Shown here: piece by piece, positions 8,805-20,717 of the stretch
Position numbering within the stretch: the first letter of the stretch is position 1
Layout of the letters: every line of letters starts with the position of its first letter
Source of the DNA: Knufia peltigerae
Taxonomy: Eukaryota > Ascomycota > Eurotiomycetes > Chaetothyriales > Trichomeriaceae
Direction of reading: 5' to 3'
DNA length: 64,000 nt
Assembly (NCBI GenBank): GCA_030247855.1
Contig: JAPDRN010000087.1
Coordinates: forward strand, 62,001-126,000
The notes under the pieces: generated by a model
Databases searched by the model: none
The model's input: only the letters and a program-made list of their open reading frames with translations
Told to the model about the DNA's origin: nothing
Position numbers and translations under genes: made by a program

Positions 8805-10945
8805 CCCTTTCGAGCCTGCCTTTATGAATGAAACGATAAATGGCAGAGGTCGGGCTCGGGAGGGGGCCTTGAGGTCCTTCTGGTGTCAGGGTCGATTTAT
8901 TGGAGTCTTGAAAGACACGAGGTTCAGCTTCGGTCGCCGATACGATGATTGGTGTCGGTGAGTTCAAGAAAGACCTGCTTGCTTATCTTCGCCTGACGTG
9001 AGCTGATGGTTTCCCTTTCTTGGCTATAACATGGTATAGTAGTTCGTCGGGTCTTCAACGAAAGCTTCAAAACATGTCGCCATTGGAAAAAGAGTGGCAC
9101 AAGTGGGCAAAGGGGTAAATATACCCAAAGACCACGAGTGGGTTAGACACCCATGTATGATAAGTCAGGACATTGGGCGCTTCCCTTTTCCCCCTTGCTT
9201 CCCGTCCGTTCTGAGGTGGCCACATCCAAGCGAGAATAAAAATTCGCCGCAGGCCACTGGAAACGAGCAGGAGAGGGAATGGGTCCGGGGGGGAAATGCG
9301 ACGGTTGGCCATATACTGGGAAGGTCATTGCAGCTGATGGCATGGGGGGGGGGAAGGGGAAGTGTCATGCGAGCGAGGAATTTTCTCGGTGGTCTTTGTT
9401 TGGGTGAATCTCGTGATGGTTGCTGCGTGTTGAGGAGAAACGCCGGTCCCAGCCGATGATCCGCGAAATGGTTTCTAAACGGCTAGAAGTAATTCTTTGT
9501 GGCAGACTGTGCAATACACCCCGTCATTGCCATTGAGATGATTTGACATGACGAGTACAAGAGTACAGAGTACTCGTGAAATATGCAGATACGAGTAAAA
9601 TGCTTTAGGTAGGTAGAGAGTCAGCGACCATGACCGTGTATTCACCAAACGATGACGATAAGCCGAGGATGGCGGACTGCCGCGGGATTGAGAAAAAGAA
9701 TTAACATACTTTCCGCTATTCCGTCCAGTACAACGGGCAACAACAATAATAATATTCCCTCAGATCGACTCACAGTAAATACAACTACTGTAAAATGGCG
9801 GAGATGGCGATCCGAAGCGCATGGGAAAATCATTGAATCGATGATCCCGATATCGATATGATAATAACGGATTGTCTCGATTATTGTTGCACTGTATGAT
9901 CGACATTTTACGTCCAACAACCGAGGTTGTATTTTTTTTTGGCTTGGATTGCAAGAGCTGCAAATATAGTCTGCATACTCGTACTCTGCACAGACAGATC
10001 TTGTTCTCGTTCCTTTGTTGCTCAAGTTCTAGGCGAAATAGACTCGCTTTTTGACAATTGATCTGCAGATGTACTCTTAATGATTTCAGAGACTAAACTC
10101 ACTCCTTCATCGACTCGTGGGTTCTCGTGTTTTGAATGAGAGTAGAAGTGACAGATATATTTCAATCCAAGAGTCAACCCAGGATTTGATCCGTATGAGC
10201 CTGTTGAGAAATTTGCATTCTATGCACGACGTGACACGCGAGACAGAACTCAGACTGGCATACTTTTTTTCTTTTTCTCTTTTCTTTGTTAAATGTCTTG
10301 ATGTCACCGACCATCACCTCGTATCTGAGTGTGCCTCTTACGTGTTGTGAGAGTTCCTGAGACTGCAGACCAAAATATGAGGTCGGCGTTGTTTTGGGAA
10401 TTTGAGAGTACGAAGACAGATAAAAGATGACGACATGGGATGGAAGAAGTACGTACATCCCTCCCTGAAAGTATCATTTAGTGACCGGTGTTCTTTCCTT
10501 TGTACTCATACTTATTGCTTGGACCTATTACTGAAAAGAAATAATGTTTCAGTCGGTGCACCTGTACCAACCGAGTGAGCAAGTAAGATCGGGCATAGTC
10601 AGTCACTACAGCTACACAGTAACTGAAGCTGCCAGTTTGTACAATTTGATGGCCCACGTGCCACGAGTTCGTCGATCGCTTTGACAAGTTGTGGCTGTGC
10701 GCATGGTTCGAACTAATGGTCTCAAATTGGTCTCCCCGTAGTCACAACGGCAAATTCCAAGCCAAGGCCATCTCAATATCCGTTAGCAAAGAATGATGTC
10801 GTTGAGAGGCACGACAAAGAACACGACTGACGACAGTGGCAGGGGGGAGATGCACCCGAGCGCTGTCGATAGTCTCGTCTCATTGGCCCGTTGCCGTGGA
10901 GGACAAACGAAGAAGGAAATGGATTCCAAGGTTTTGTTGATTTGA

Positions 10946-10987
10946 TTGGCTCGATCTCCGCGACGTCACTTTCTCCCATATGACGTC
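10946..10987 (+). promoter_or_regulatory. CCAAT box and two CRE/ATF-like sites upstream of ccg-1
   Basis: GATTGG (reverse CCAAT) near 10944-10949 is followed by GACGTCA at 10962-10968 and TGACGTC at 10981-10987. They lie 105-150 bp upstream of the TATA box. TGACGTCA-type elements bind bZIP factors of the ATF/CREB (Atf1/AtfA) class in fungi, which fits a stress or starvation gene. Binding is inferred. Confidence 0.5.
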
Positions 10988-11090
10988 GGCGTCTTTTCCT
11001 TCACTTTCTGAGCTGAGGACGAGCCATTGTGTTGGTCGTACTTCGTATTGAATGCCTTGACCAGCATCAACTCTGACAGGGGTGCCCAGG

Positions 11091-11098
11091 TATATAAA
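11091..11098 (+). promoter_or_regulatory. TATA box of ccg-1/grg1
   Basis: TATATAAA lies 135 bp upstream of the start codon. It is followed by a C/A-rich leader of the kind seen on highly expressed fungal genes. Confidence 0.75.
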
Positions 11099-11232
11099 CA
11101 CCCTTCTGCACCCCCCTCATGCACCATCTGTTTCTTCTCTCCAGCAACAACCAGCCACATATTCAAGCAATCATCAAATCATAAACACTTCCACAAGACT
11201 TCCATAGTCAACAAACAACCAACAACTTCATA

Positions 11233-11505
11233 ATGGATACCCTCAAGTACGCACCCTACCTACGACGCAACCCTTTCCATCATACTGACCACTGATCTAT
11301 CAGGAACGTCGGCAACTACGTCTCCGAGACCATCTCGGGTGCCACCTCCACCGCTTCCAAGGAGGCCAACAAGAACGTCGCCAAGGACAGTGACGCGAAG
11401 CTCACCACCCGAGCCCAGGCTGCTGGTGATGCCATCGGTGACAAGATCGATGAGCAGGCACACGAGCGCAAGGCCGATGTCCACAAGGAGGCGGCCAAGC
11501 ACTAG
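11233..11505 (+). CDS. ccg-1: Glucose-repressible / clock-controlled small stress protein (CCG-1/Grg1 family)
   Basis: The gene has two exons: 11233-11246 and 11304-11505, with an intron at 11247-11303 (GTACGC...CAG) splitting the Lys5 codon. The 71-aa product opens MDTLKNVGNYVSETISGATS and continues ASKEANKNVAKDSDAKLTTR, the pattern of Neurospora CCG-1/GRG-1 and its relatives. It is small, hydrophilic, helical and free of cysteine. The family is induced on glucose loss, under stress and by the clock, and is very abundant; its biochemical role is not settled. The strong TATA box, the long promoter region and the C/A-rich leader fit high inducible expression. Confidence 0.93.
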
Positions 11506-11845
11506 ACAACCCTCAAGGTCAAATGAAATCATGATCAAGGGAGAAGGGCGGAGTTTTGTGTCTGTGTGTTTACCATTGAAGATCAAAGTCCAGGAGGAAT
11601 ACATGAAGGAAATTGCCCATGATACCCCCTCAGTTTCAAACATGGTTATACAAGTCCTCTTGAAATAGGTCGATACTCCGAATAATGTTGAATTCCCAAA
11701 TGAGCCTGTTTGTTTAAAATTGTGATTGTTTCGTAACCATTGACATTCTTGTAGCCAGAAGACAATAATAAGTCCTTCCTTGTGTTTGTCGTGTGCGTCG
11801 CCATCGCCTCAAGCTATCCGGGGTGTTTCCTTCCGCACAAACTGA
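11506..11845. other. Convergent intergenic spacer
   Basis: This is the 3' flank of ccg-1 facing the 3' end of the next minus-strand gene. No further feature was seen. Confidence 0.5.
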
Positions 11846-13241
11846 CTATATTTCTTTATGCCCCCGACCTTCGAGAGCTTCAGCAGCCAAGGTCCTCATT
11901 CGTTCACGTTCGAGAGGGTGAATATTCTCGAGTGCTGCATCAACGTCTCGTCGCCGACTTGCAATCACTTCACTGGCACCGCCGTCAGAGAGGTAACTTG
12001 GAGGTCGGTATCCCACTGAATGTTGCACTTGGGACATGGCTTCATCGTAGGTCGGGGTCAGGGGCGAAGGCACCACTTCTACCTGCTTGGTGTATACGAA
12101 ATTCGGGTTGATCCTCTAACGTAACAAATGTCAGCGTTGCGGGACGACTCACGGTCTCAACAATACGACTAGAGTACACTCACCATGCTCGTTCGCGTGT
12201 TACCGTACGTGGGCGGCGGTTTAGGAACTGTGGGGACATTTCCTGCCTCTAGATCAGGACCGAGGCCGTCGTCGTAACCCATGTGGATTTGAATCGGCTT
12301 CTCCGGTGGCATCTCATCCCGGTCTTCAATGGTTTTCGAGGCCGGTCCTCGTCCCTGTCGATGTCTGGACGCATGCATAGTTCCATTTCGACGTTTCGCG
12401 CCGTGTCTTTTCAGCATCAACATACTGAGGAACTGGTGAAAGAACACCCCGGCCAAGGTCAGAATAAGTAGGATGGAAAGCACGTGGAACATTATTCCTC
12501 TGGCAGTTCCCGTAAAGGCCAACACCGCATCTGCTAATAGTTCAGCAAGCCATCAAGCCTAGTCGACGTAGATGTATTATTGAACCTACATATGATTATT
12601 GCAATGAGGAGTGTGATCCCAAACGCAAAACTAATTCTCGCCTTCGCACTAACCCTGGAGGCATGCTTTGACTTGGCTGACCTGACAACGCGTCGTCGAG
12701 TAACTCGGCTGGATGAATGAGTGCTTCGACTTCCGCCTCTCGAAGAATTTGTGCTCCGACTCCCGCTTCGTGCAGAGGAGTGTCCGCTGCGACTACTACC
12801 ACTGCGGACCGAGCGTGTTCCCCGATGGCTGGAAGCGGACCGTGGATCGCCCATGTTCCGCGCGCGTGAAGCTGACTCTGGACCCATGGGTTGACCGACG
12901 GGGAGACTCGCGGCGTACATGTCAGAGCTCTCATCTACATCTCGCCGACGGGCTGGAAACGACGCGAAGTTCCTTTCTTGAGACATTTCGTTGTTGATAT
13001 GTGCTTGTCCTGAATAGACTGATCTTGAAGTAGTAGGCAATGCGCCCCGACCGAACAAATTGTTCCGGCTAGCTGACCTTGATGTGGAGAGAAACAAAGG
13101 GACAAGAAAAGTCTTGCCGGGGGTTCTCGTTGAGCTGGATGAACTGGCAGTAACTTGACTTGGTCGCAAGAGACGCGAAAGGCGGCCAACAATGGTCGGG
13201 GCCGGGTTGGATGGCGTCGCGTGTGAGTTCGACCGCTCCAT
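11846..13241 (-). CDS. Two-TM membrane protein with Ser/Arg-rich N-terminus
   Basis: The model has three exons: 13241-12590, 12530-12184 and 12115-11846. The introns are 12531-12589 (GTAGGT...CAG) and 12116-12183 (GTGAGT...TTAG). They sum to 422 codons plus stop and join in phase. The N-terminal 210 residues are rich in Ser, Arg and Gly, including SRSGHSSARSGSRSTNSSRG. Two hydrophobic segments follow, AFGITLLIAIII and FHVLSILLILTLAGVFF, separated by about 15 residues. They form a likely hairpin or two-span unit; the first intron falls at the end of the first segment. The C-terminus is soluble and ends in a charged helix. The frame is open for 26 codons upstream of the chosen ATG, so a further 5' exon is possible. 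The family is not recognised. Confidence 0.72.
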
Positions 13242-14348
13242 TTGGCAACTAGAATTGTAATCGAGAGGAGAGGAGAGGAGAGGAGTTGACGGTCGAGAGT
13301 ACGGCCTTGTAGACAACAAGAGGGTGGAAGAAGGGGTTTATGAACCTCACGCGTGTGGCCTACCTGGAGTCACGAAATGATGAAGACGTGACGAAGATCA
13401 CAACAACAGAGCATCACACATACGTGCCGCGCTGAGACTGGCACGTTAGAGAAGCAGCCGCTTCAAGGGCCAACAAGCTCGATCAAAGGTTGCCCAGGGG
13501 AAGCTCCCTGGGGGTCTCGCAAAAGCAAGGAGCAACATGGGAGGCGTTGGTGGCACTGAAACATTATGAGATTTCAACCGAGAGAGTACTAAGACTTGAC
13601 AGGGTGAAATTGAATTCCAGAGGCGAAAAGGCAAGCACTGAGAGTTGAGCTTTACAACCTCTCAATCATGGACTAACAAGGAGTAAATCTCTGTGCGTCG
13701 AAAGTGACGAGTCGCTTCGATATAAAGACGCGATCTGAAACCATCCGGAAGACGCGTTGTTCCGCTTCTCTTGGCGCCACATTGTGCCTCGACTATCCGC
13801 AGTACCGAGCAATCTATTTGACATGTTACCACTCAACGATTTGGTGGCTCAGCCGTTGAGACGGGAGATGTCGTCGAGTGATATTGTGCGTCTCCCCGGT
13901 GTTTGCATCCTAGATGTCTGTAAAGAGGAACCTTGGACACAGTTGCCAACAGACACAACTATGCCACCATTGCATCCAGCTGGCTACATCCGCGACCATG
14001 TCCGTACGTTTACTTCTTAACGTCAGATACGAGCAGGTTCTGGCCATCCAGAGAAGAATACCTGGTGAGTCGTGACCTCGACCTGATGGCCCCATGGCCA
14101 CATCCTTTGTATACCTCTTATCAGCACGGCCGGCCATTATCAAAAAGCCATGTCGATGTAGGCCCGGAGGGTTGGCATTGTTCAAGTCATCTCTTCTAAC
14201 CATAGGCCGATAGAGCAACTGGAGCTTGCAAAACGACTGCAAAGGCTTGCAATGTCGCTTGTGACAGGAATGCCATCTACAATGGTGCTCTCATAGCCTG
14301 GGAAAATGAAGACACTGAGACTCTTTTCCTTCTTTTTTCTTTGGATCA
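13242..14348. other. Intergenic region
   Basis: This holds the upstream region of the membrane-protein gene and the 3' flank of the U5-40K gene. A GATATAAAG box near 13719 precedes a 65-codon ORF (13823-14020) that I could not extend into a credible gene. Confidence 0.5.
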
Positions 14349-15640
14349 TCATCTGCCGAGTTCACCAAGTAGGATATTTCGATCAGTCGAACCCGATACA
14401 ACTATGACACGTTAGCTCAAAACCCGAATATCTTGCGTCGATGCGGACTTACTGATCGGATCCTCTGTAGGCGAGAACCGTACATCATTCACGGTGCCCT
14501 TGTGTCCAGGTAACTTGTAGAGTAGTTTGGCGGAGTGAGCATCCCATACTACCACGGTTCTGTCACCAGATCCGGCACAAATCTTGTCACCTTTCGGGCT
14601 CCAGCTTGCTCTTATCAAATTCTTCTCGAATCCAGCAGGTGCACCGTCATATGTACGGACAGCGCGGTCCACTGGTGCAAAAGGTCGGATGTCCCAAGTT
14701 CGCACCGTCGAATCATGAGAATTGGATAAGAGGGTTTGGGAATCGGGTGAAACTTCCAGAGATGTGATGGTGTCTGCATGGCCACTGAGCGTATATGTGA
14801 CCTCCATTTTCCGAGCGTCCCATACTTTTATGTCGTTGTCAATACCGCCAGAATATATCTCATGTCCTTGTTCAGCCATGGCCACTGCGGTGATGGGAAA
14901 GTCGGTCTCGATATAGTCGACTGCCGCTTTCTGCCGCGGGTCCCATATGCCTATGCAGCCATCATCGCTGCCGCTCAAGAGGAGATCTTGGCCTCTCCTA
15001 CTTAAATCCAGACAGTTGACAACCTCTTCGTGTCCGACATGCTTGCGTATTCTCAGACCTGTCTCAAGATCCCAACTTGCAACCGTCATGTCTGCAGACG
15101 CAGAATATATTGTTTTTGAATCTCTTGACCATTGCAGATCCAGGACTGCGCCTTTGTGGCCCGTCATGATACCATAGTTTTCACACTCTCCGTAGGTATT
15201 CCATAGCACTAAGATAAGCGGCGTTAGATATGGCTCTCGGGCTCGGAGGGAAACATGCGCTTACTTATAGATCGATCCATGGAGCCGGAAGCAATATGTT
15301 GACCTGTAGAATCGAATCGCACTGCAAAGATCTCGCCGGAATGCCCTGCTCTAGTTAGCAACTACCTTTGCACAAAAGGAAAGCAAACACATGCCGGTCA
15401 ATTCCATTATGGGCGCAGGCAGCGCACTCGTTCGCAAAGACTGGAAAGGTTCATTAGCAGGGTGTCTCGTGGTAATTTCATACGACCACATACTGCTGGT
15501 ACAAGTGCTCCATCTTGCCCCTTCGCACCGACTGTTATGGCGCGACTGTCGTTGAGATCTGAATTGGACTTCTGTCTCTTAACCAGAGATTGCGGTTGGC
15601 TGAAGCTATCCGAAGCCTGGCGCTTGATAGATGGCATCAT
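14349..15640 (-). CDS. U5 snRNP 40-kDa WD-repeat protein (SNRNP40 / Cwf17 type)
   Basis: There are five exons: 15640-15494, 15440-15395, 15345-15265, 15208-14453 and 14401-14349, giving 360 aa. WD40 blades fill the protein from about residue 55. Diagnostic stretches shared with SNRNP40 include GGIDNDIKVWDARK, VRTWDIRPFAP, FEKNLIRASWSPKGDKI and LYKLPGHKGTVNDVRFSP. The protein belongs to the U5 snRNP and acts in the nucleus in pre-mRNA splicing next to Prp8. Introns 1, 3 and 4 are GT-AG. Intron 2 (15346-15394) is best read as GC-AG, because that join restores ELTGH at the start of a blade. The last intron is followed by a short exon giving the usual end STDRNILLGELGR. The start is the first of two adjacent ATGs. 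Confidence 0.93.
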
Positions 15641-16419
15641 GGTTGCGGGTGACGAGGTCGAGTGTGGAGGTAGCAATTAGAGCTTTGATACACGAAGAAG
15701 ATCAGTCGCGACGAAGATATATGAAGCGCTTCCGACACTGCGTGAACTTTTTCTCAATCACTTCTCCAAATATTTCCAGACTCACATGCGGGACACAGAA
15801 GTATGCACTTGTGGTGTCAATGCTTGACCATACAAGTTATGCTATCCCAGTGCTTCGCCTTACGAATGATGCGAGGACAAATGTGATTACAAGAAGAAGT
15901 ACTGCGTATTCATATAGTACTAATCGTCAAATGTTTCTTAATAGATAGTGCATGTTTCTGGTGTGACTTGGAGCTTCGATAATAAGTCTGACCGTGGACC
16001 TTTAGCCCACCACTCCTCAAATGACAAAGCGTGCACGATATGGGCCATCGCGCCAACGGTATTCAGGGTAGAGTCACGAAGACATTACGGAGAACCGAGA
16101 TGGGTTCGCAGCTGAGTAAGAGCGTCCTTGAGGCTGGCATTCAATGCTTACCTGATACTCGGACGCGGCGCTACAAATACGAGGTTGTTGCGTAAAATGT
16201 ATTAAAAGCTTGACCAGCCCAGGATGCGACGTTAGAGCAGCATTAGGTCGAGCCAGATGATCGTCTTGGCGTGGGTGTATCTTCGGCCTCAGCCTCGTTT
16301 GTTCAACAACATCGACTTCTGCTAAATCTTTGACAACGATACCAGCCCATCCCCTTGATATGTCGACGAGGGTAATTGAGATGTGGGTTCTATAAGTGTT
16401 ACATCTATCGCCCTTCTTG
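15641..16419. other. Divergent promoter region between U5-40K and bet3
   Basis: This is 779 bp between two housekeeping genes read in opposite directions. A minus-strand ORF at 16074-16532 overlaps bet3 exons 1-2 and looks like a shadow. No other gene was seen. Confidence 0.55.
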
Positions 16420-17202
16420 ATGGCATCGAGCCAGAAAGCCGCCCGCGTGGGCGAGGAGTACGTCAGTGTCTTCGCCAGTTGTTCTCCACTAATTCGTCGT
16501 TGAATAGGATATGGAAGTACGGACATCTTCAATATGATGGATGCAAGAACTCTAATTATATCGTAGAACCCGGGTTGATAAAGTTAACGCCGAATTGGTG
16601 ACTCTTACCTATGGCACCATTGTCGCCCAGCTATGCACCGACTATGAGTATGACTACGCCCAGGTTAATCAGCAACTCGACAAGATGGGCTACAATATCG
16701 GCATGCGGCTCATCGAGGATTTCCTGGCAAAGTCAAACACTGGTCGTTGCGGCAATTTTAGAGATACAGCAGACATGATCTCAAAGGTAGCCTTTCCGCA
16801 AGTACTCTCGATGATCGAGCTAACGAGAATGCTAGGTTGGATTCAAGATATTCCTCAATATAACTCCAACCGTCACAAATTGGAGCGCAGATAACAAACA
16901 ATTCTCATTGTTGTTTGACGAGAATCCGCTGGCCGATTTCGTTGAGCTTCCAGACGACGGAAGGGCACAAGATGAATTATGGTTCTCCAACATCCTCTGT
17001 GGTGTGTTGCGTGGTGCATTAGAGATGGTACGTTCTGGACCAATTTTCAACTGGCGAAGTTTGCTCACTTGGATATGCATAGGTGCAAATGTCAATCGAG
17101 GCACACTTCGTGAGTGATGTGTTGCGAGGGAACGATGTCACTGAGATTCGTGTCACCTTGAACCGATATATCGAGGATGAGATGCCTCCCGATGATGAAT
17201 AA
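16420..17202 (+). CDS. bet3: TRAPP complex subunit Bet3 (TRAPPC3)
   Basis: There are five exons: 16420-16457, 16508-16516, 16567-16786, 16836-17027 and 17083-17202, giving 192 aa. The start is MASSQKAARVGEE, typical of fungal Bet3. Conserved blocks include NAELVTLTYGTIVAQLC, MGYNIGMRLIEDFLAKS, NPLADFVELPDD and SNILCGVLRGALEMVQM, ending IEDEMPPDDE. Bet3 is a core TRAPP subunit that helps activate Ypt1/Rab1 at the Golgi for ER-to-Golgi traffic; the family carries a lipid-modified cysteine, and a cysteine lies in SNILCGVL. Exon 2 is only 9 nt (GATATGGAA) and supplies the conserved E-[IV]-W-[KR] residues. Its skipping would keep the frame. All introns are 49-55 nt with GT-AG ends. Confidence 0.95.
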
Positions 17203-18374
17203 ACAGAAGAACAAGGCAGCTCTTCTGGCCGCTTGCAACCAGAGCCTCACGTCGACAAATCCCAACGTTGATGGGATATGTCCGCCGGTCGCCGATCACG
17301 TGCCAGGACCAGCCCCTTTTTGAACAGGACGAGATATACGGAGTACCCAGCACGGTAGCAATCAATTAATTACTGCCGGAGGATTTCTGTATTCTACGTA
17401 CGGAGTGACCCCTGAAACAGTTTCAGCAATCCGCCAGGGGCAGGGGCAAATGCTTTCTAGAAGCCGACTGGGAATTGTAAACTGATCAAACAATTCGAAA
17501 TGAAGCGATTGCGGTCCGAATACCATGGTCAAAGGAATAATAATGATCAATAATATGTTTGCTGTTTATCTCGTCGAGGTGAGGTTGTTGGGTTGTTGCC
17601 AAGGACCCCGCCATCGTTGGCCCCTATTCAGGGCAAGCGTGCTGACCTGTACGCGGGACATCGTAGTAGGGCTGAAGCTAGGAGAATTGTGAGTGGCTGG
17701 ACGGTGGTCAGACTGGTTCGCCGTGTCGCTGCTTGCTGAGTCTTCGGTTCCTCCCTCTTCGCTCTCGAGAATTTTGCCTGCGCCCTGAGCGTTTCTCTGC
17801 AGCCGACAGCGCAGCCTAACCAGTGAGGCCTGCCAACCTGTCGTTCCTCAGCAATCTAAACCTCACTTTTTGCCTCGTCCACCGTCACTTGTCACCCCAT
17901 CCCATCAACATTTCCCTCTTTTCCTTTTCACGATTTATATCCTGGGCCTCGTCCGATATATTCTCGCCTTTATTGTACCTCTCTGTTGCCGATAGAAGTC
18001 TCTCTACCACCCCGGTCACGTCGAGCCCTGCAACCTTGCGCTTCAGTCTTAGCCCGGCCTGCCGATAATTTGTGGCTGTCGCGTTTCGTCCACAAAGCAC
18101 CTCCCAAGCCGCCTCAATACTCGACCATCTCTGCCCAAAGAAGCCTTTCAACTCTACCTGCGACCCTAGAAGATGAGACTTTCCTCCCTCTTCTGATAGT
18201 CGGTGTCGGTTTGCGCGACCGGCTTCTCTCCACCTTTCTGCAGGTCCTCGATCAATTTACCTCCAGACCCACCTGATACACTTCTACGACCGCAGTCCCT
18301 GCCTTGCTTGACGCGCTGTACTCTTGCCCTTTCGCGCTTGTGAAGATCGAGGAATCTCGACTTTGTCCCGAGAT
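17203..18374. other. Intergenic region and probable long 5' leader of somA
   Basis: This contains two copies of the TACGGAGT motif (17337-17346 and 17398-17407). A pyrimidine-rich stretch from about 17740 to 18370 probably includes the transcription start and a long leader with short upstream ORFs, common for fungal regulators. No gene was seen. Confidence 0.6.
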
Positions 18375-20717
18375 ATGATGAATATGGCCGGCATGAATCC
18401 TCCAGCGGTGGCTGGAGGTCCCGTCGGCGGCGGAATGATGATGAACAACGGAAGCCCAGCGATGCAGGTCAACACCAGCCAACCACCCGACCAGGTCAAA
18501 GCCCAACTGAACACTTACATCTACGAATACTTCCTGAAGTTGGGGCTCTACGACCATGCGAGACGGCTGGTCGGCGAAGACAAGTTTGAGATGCGTACCA
18601 AGCCTGCCGTCAAGCAAAGTCCTGGCCGCCGTAAGGATGGAGAAGTGAACGGAGTGGATGCAGATGCCATGGACACCGACGTTAAAGATGATATACCAGA
18701 CGACTTGCCTCGCCCCATGCACGCCGCGGAAAACACGCCCGGTATAGGTTTTCTCTTTGAATGGTTCAGCATTTTCTCAGACCTTTTTACTGCTCACCAA
18801 CGATCAAGTAAGATGCAGGGTGGCCAAGGCGCAAACATGGGCGCGGCTGCGCAGTACTTGATGCAGCATCAGGTAAGACTTGGCCATTGTGGTCCTCAGC
18901 CCGATATACTGACATTGTCGTGCAGAGTATGCAACGCATGCGAGAAAATCAGCAGAGTCAGAATCTTGCCCGACCAGGCATGGTTAACCCTAACCAGTTT
19001 GCCATGCGTGCCAATAACATGCGCAACAACATCATGAATGGCACTGTTCCGAGGGAGATGGCTAACAAAATGTAAGCCTCTTATACCCCCTGCGCGCGAT
19101 CGTTGATGCTTACTGTTACTAGCACCCCTCAGCAATTGCAGCAAATGAGTAAAGTTGCCATGATGCAACAGCAGCAACAGATGCAACGCGAGCAGGGCGA
19201 TGTTGACATGAATGGCCGCCCCTCGTCTCCAGCCGAAGGTGACAACGGTGGGTCTCCGTCCAAGAGGCCACGACTTGAAGGTCAACAGTTCAACGGTGGC
19301 ATGATGCCTAATGTTAGGCCAGGAATGCCCAACGTGGCGCCTCAGAATATGATGATCCAGAATGCCTTCAATCCTAACATGAACAACGGCCAATTCCGGC
19401 AAAATGGCGGCATGCCACAGAAGCCCATGCAGGTAAGCTAGACAAGCTGTTGAACGGACTTGGTCAATACTAACTGTGAACAAGGCCGGCATGGCAAATG
19501 GTATGATGCAGATGGGCGGCGCTGGCTCCCCCATGATGCAAGGCATGAATCCTGCTCCCTTTGCCGGGGACATGCCGTTGGAATTGTATAATCAAAGAAT
19601 GAGCCAAGGGCAAATGCAAGGGACACCAGGTGGCGGGCAGAGCGGGAACCATGCTCTCCAAGACTATCAAATGCAACTGATGTTGCTTGAACAGCAAAAC
19701 AAAAAGAGGTTGATGATGGCGAGACAAGAGCAGGACAATGCCGTTAATCGCGATGGCGCTCCCATGGTTGGCATGCAGGGCGGTATGTCACCGTCGGGAA
19801 GCCGAACAGGTACCTCTCCAAACCCTGCCGATCAAATGAAGCGAGGCACTCCACAACTCGGAGGCTTGCCCGGGTCACCTTCAGCTGCAGATATGGCAGG
19901 TAGGTCACCAGCCGGCATGAACTTCATGAATGGCATGCCCGGTGACTTCAACCCAGCCATGTACTTGAAAGATAATCAAGGAATGGTCGGACCTGGTGGC
20001 CCTAACATGAGACCACCAACCTCCATGGACATGCAGCAAGCCATAGCGCGTCAACAACAACAGGCCCGGATGTCAGGACAATTTCAGGGTGGTCAGCCTA
20101 TGGTCCAGCAGCCTTCTCAAGGTCAGCCGGCGCCTATGGGCACTCCTGGGCAAAGGAACGAGATGCCGCCTCCTCAAGCTCCAGCTGCGGGCAGTGCTCA
20201 GCGCAATCAGCCAGGATCTCCTCAAAGCACCAATGCACCACCTACACCGTCCACGACCAACAAGCCGAACCCCAAATCTAAGAAAGCCAAGGAGGATAGC
20301 AACAAGAAGAAACCCGCAAAGAAGAACTCGACGGCGAATGCAGCAAGCTCAGAGAACGAGCCGCCTGCCACTCCGACACCTTCGACACCAATAACGCCAG
20401 TGCATCCCCAAGGATTCGGCGGTCCAGCTGGCAAATCTGGTGCTGGTGGCATGGGTAACGCCACTCAAGCCCCGGCAGCAGCTCAGCCTATGCCTCCTGC
20501 TCAAGCTCCTATGCACCAGCCCGATCTTCAACCCAGCTTCACCGACAATTTCGGTCCGGACCAAAACTTCAATCTCGACTTCAGTACATTGGAAAATACC
20601 GATGTTCTTGAGAACTTCGATTTTGACAGTTTCCTGAACACGACAAACGATGACACATTCAATTTTGATGGTGCTATCGGAGTGGGTGGAGATTTTGGAC
20701 TAGAGCCTGGAGAATAG
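18375..20717 (+). CDS. somA: LisH-domain transcriptional regulator, SomA/Som1 (Flo8-type)
   Basis: The four exons are 18375-18872, 18926-19071, 19123-19432 and 19485-20717, giving 728 aa. A Met/Gly-rich start is followed by a LisH motif near residues 38-68 (VKAQLNTYIYEYFLKLGLYD, then HARRLVGE). Next come a conserved GFLFEWFSIFSDLF block, Gln-rich segments and a helical LQDYQMQLMLLEQQNKKRLM block. A long Pro/Gln/Met-rich region ends in an acidic, aromatic tail (FGPDQNFNLDFSTLEN). This order fits SomA of Aspergillus and Som1 of Magnaporthe, cAMP/PKA-linked regulators of adhesion, conidiation and biofilm. Such proteins act in the nucleus with LIM-domain-binding partners. Introns are 51-53 nt. 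The start is the first of two adjacent ATGs. Confidence 0.9.

Larger units (their letters stand above)
8805..11232. other. Long intergenic region, promoter of ccg-1/grg1
   Basis: These 2.4 kb contain no convincing coding frame. A G10 run lies near 9344. A cluster of TACGAGTA/GAGTACTC-like words lies near 9549-9600. The last 300 bp hold CRE-like sites, CCAAT boxes in reverse orientation and a TATA box, annotated separately. The size suits an inducible, heavily regulated gene. Confidence 0.6.

Noticed and set aside
10690..10730. GGTTCGAACTAATGG resembling a tRNA T-loop
   Set aside because: No A-box or acceptor stem pairing at the right distance.
13823..14170. Small plus-strand gene with TATA-like box and two possible introns
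   Set aside because: The first intron would be only 33 nt, below anything else here, and the product matches no family I know.
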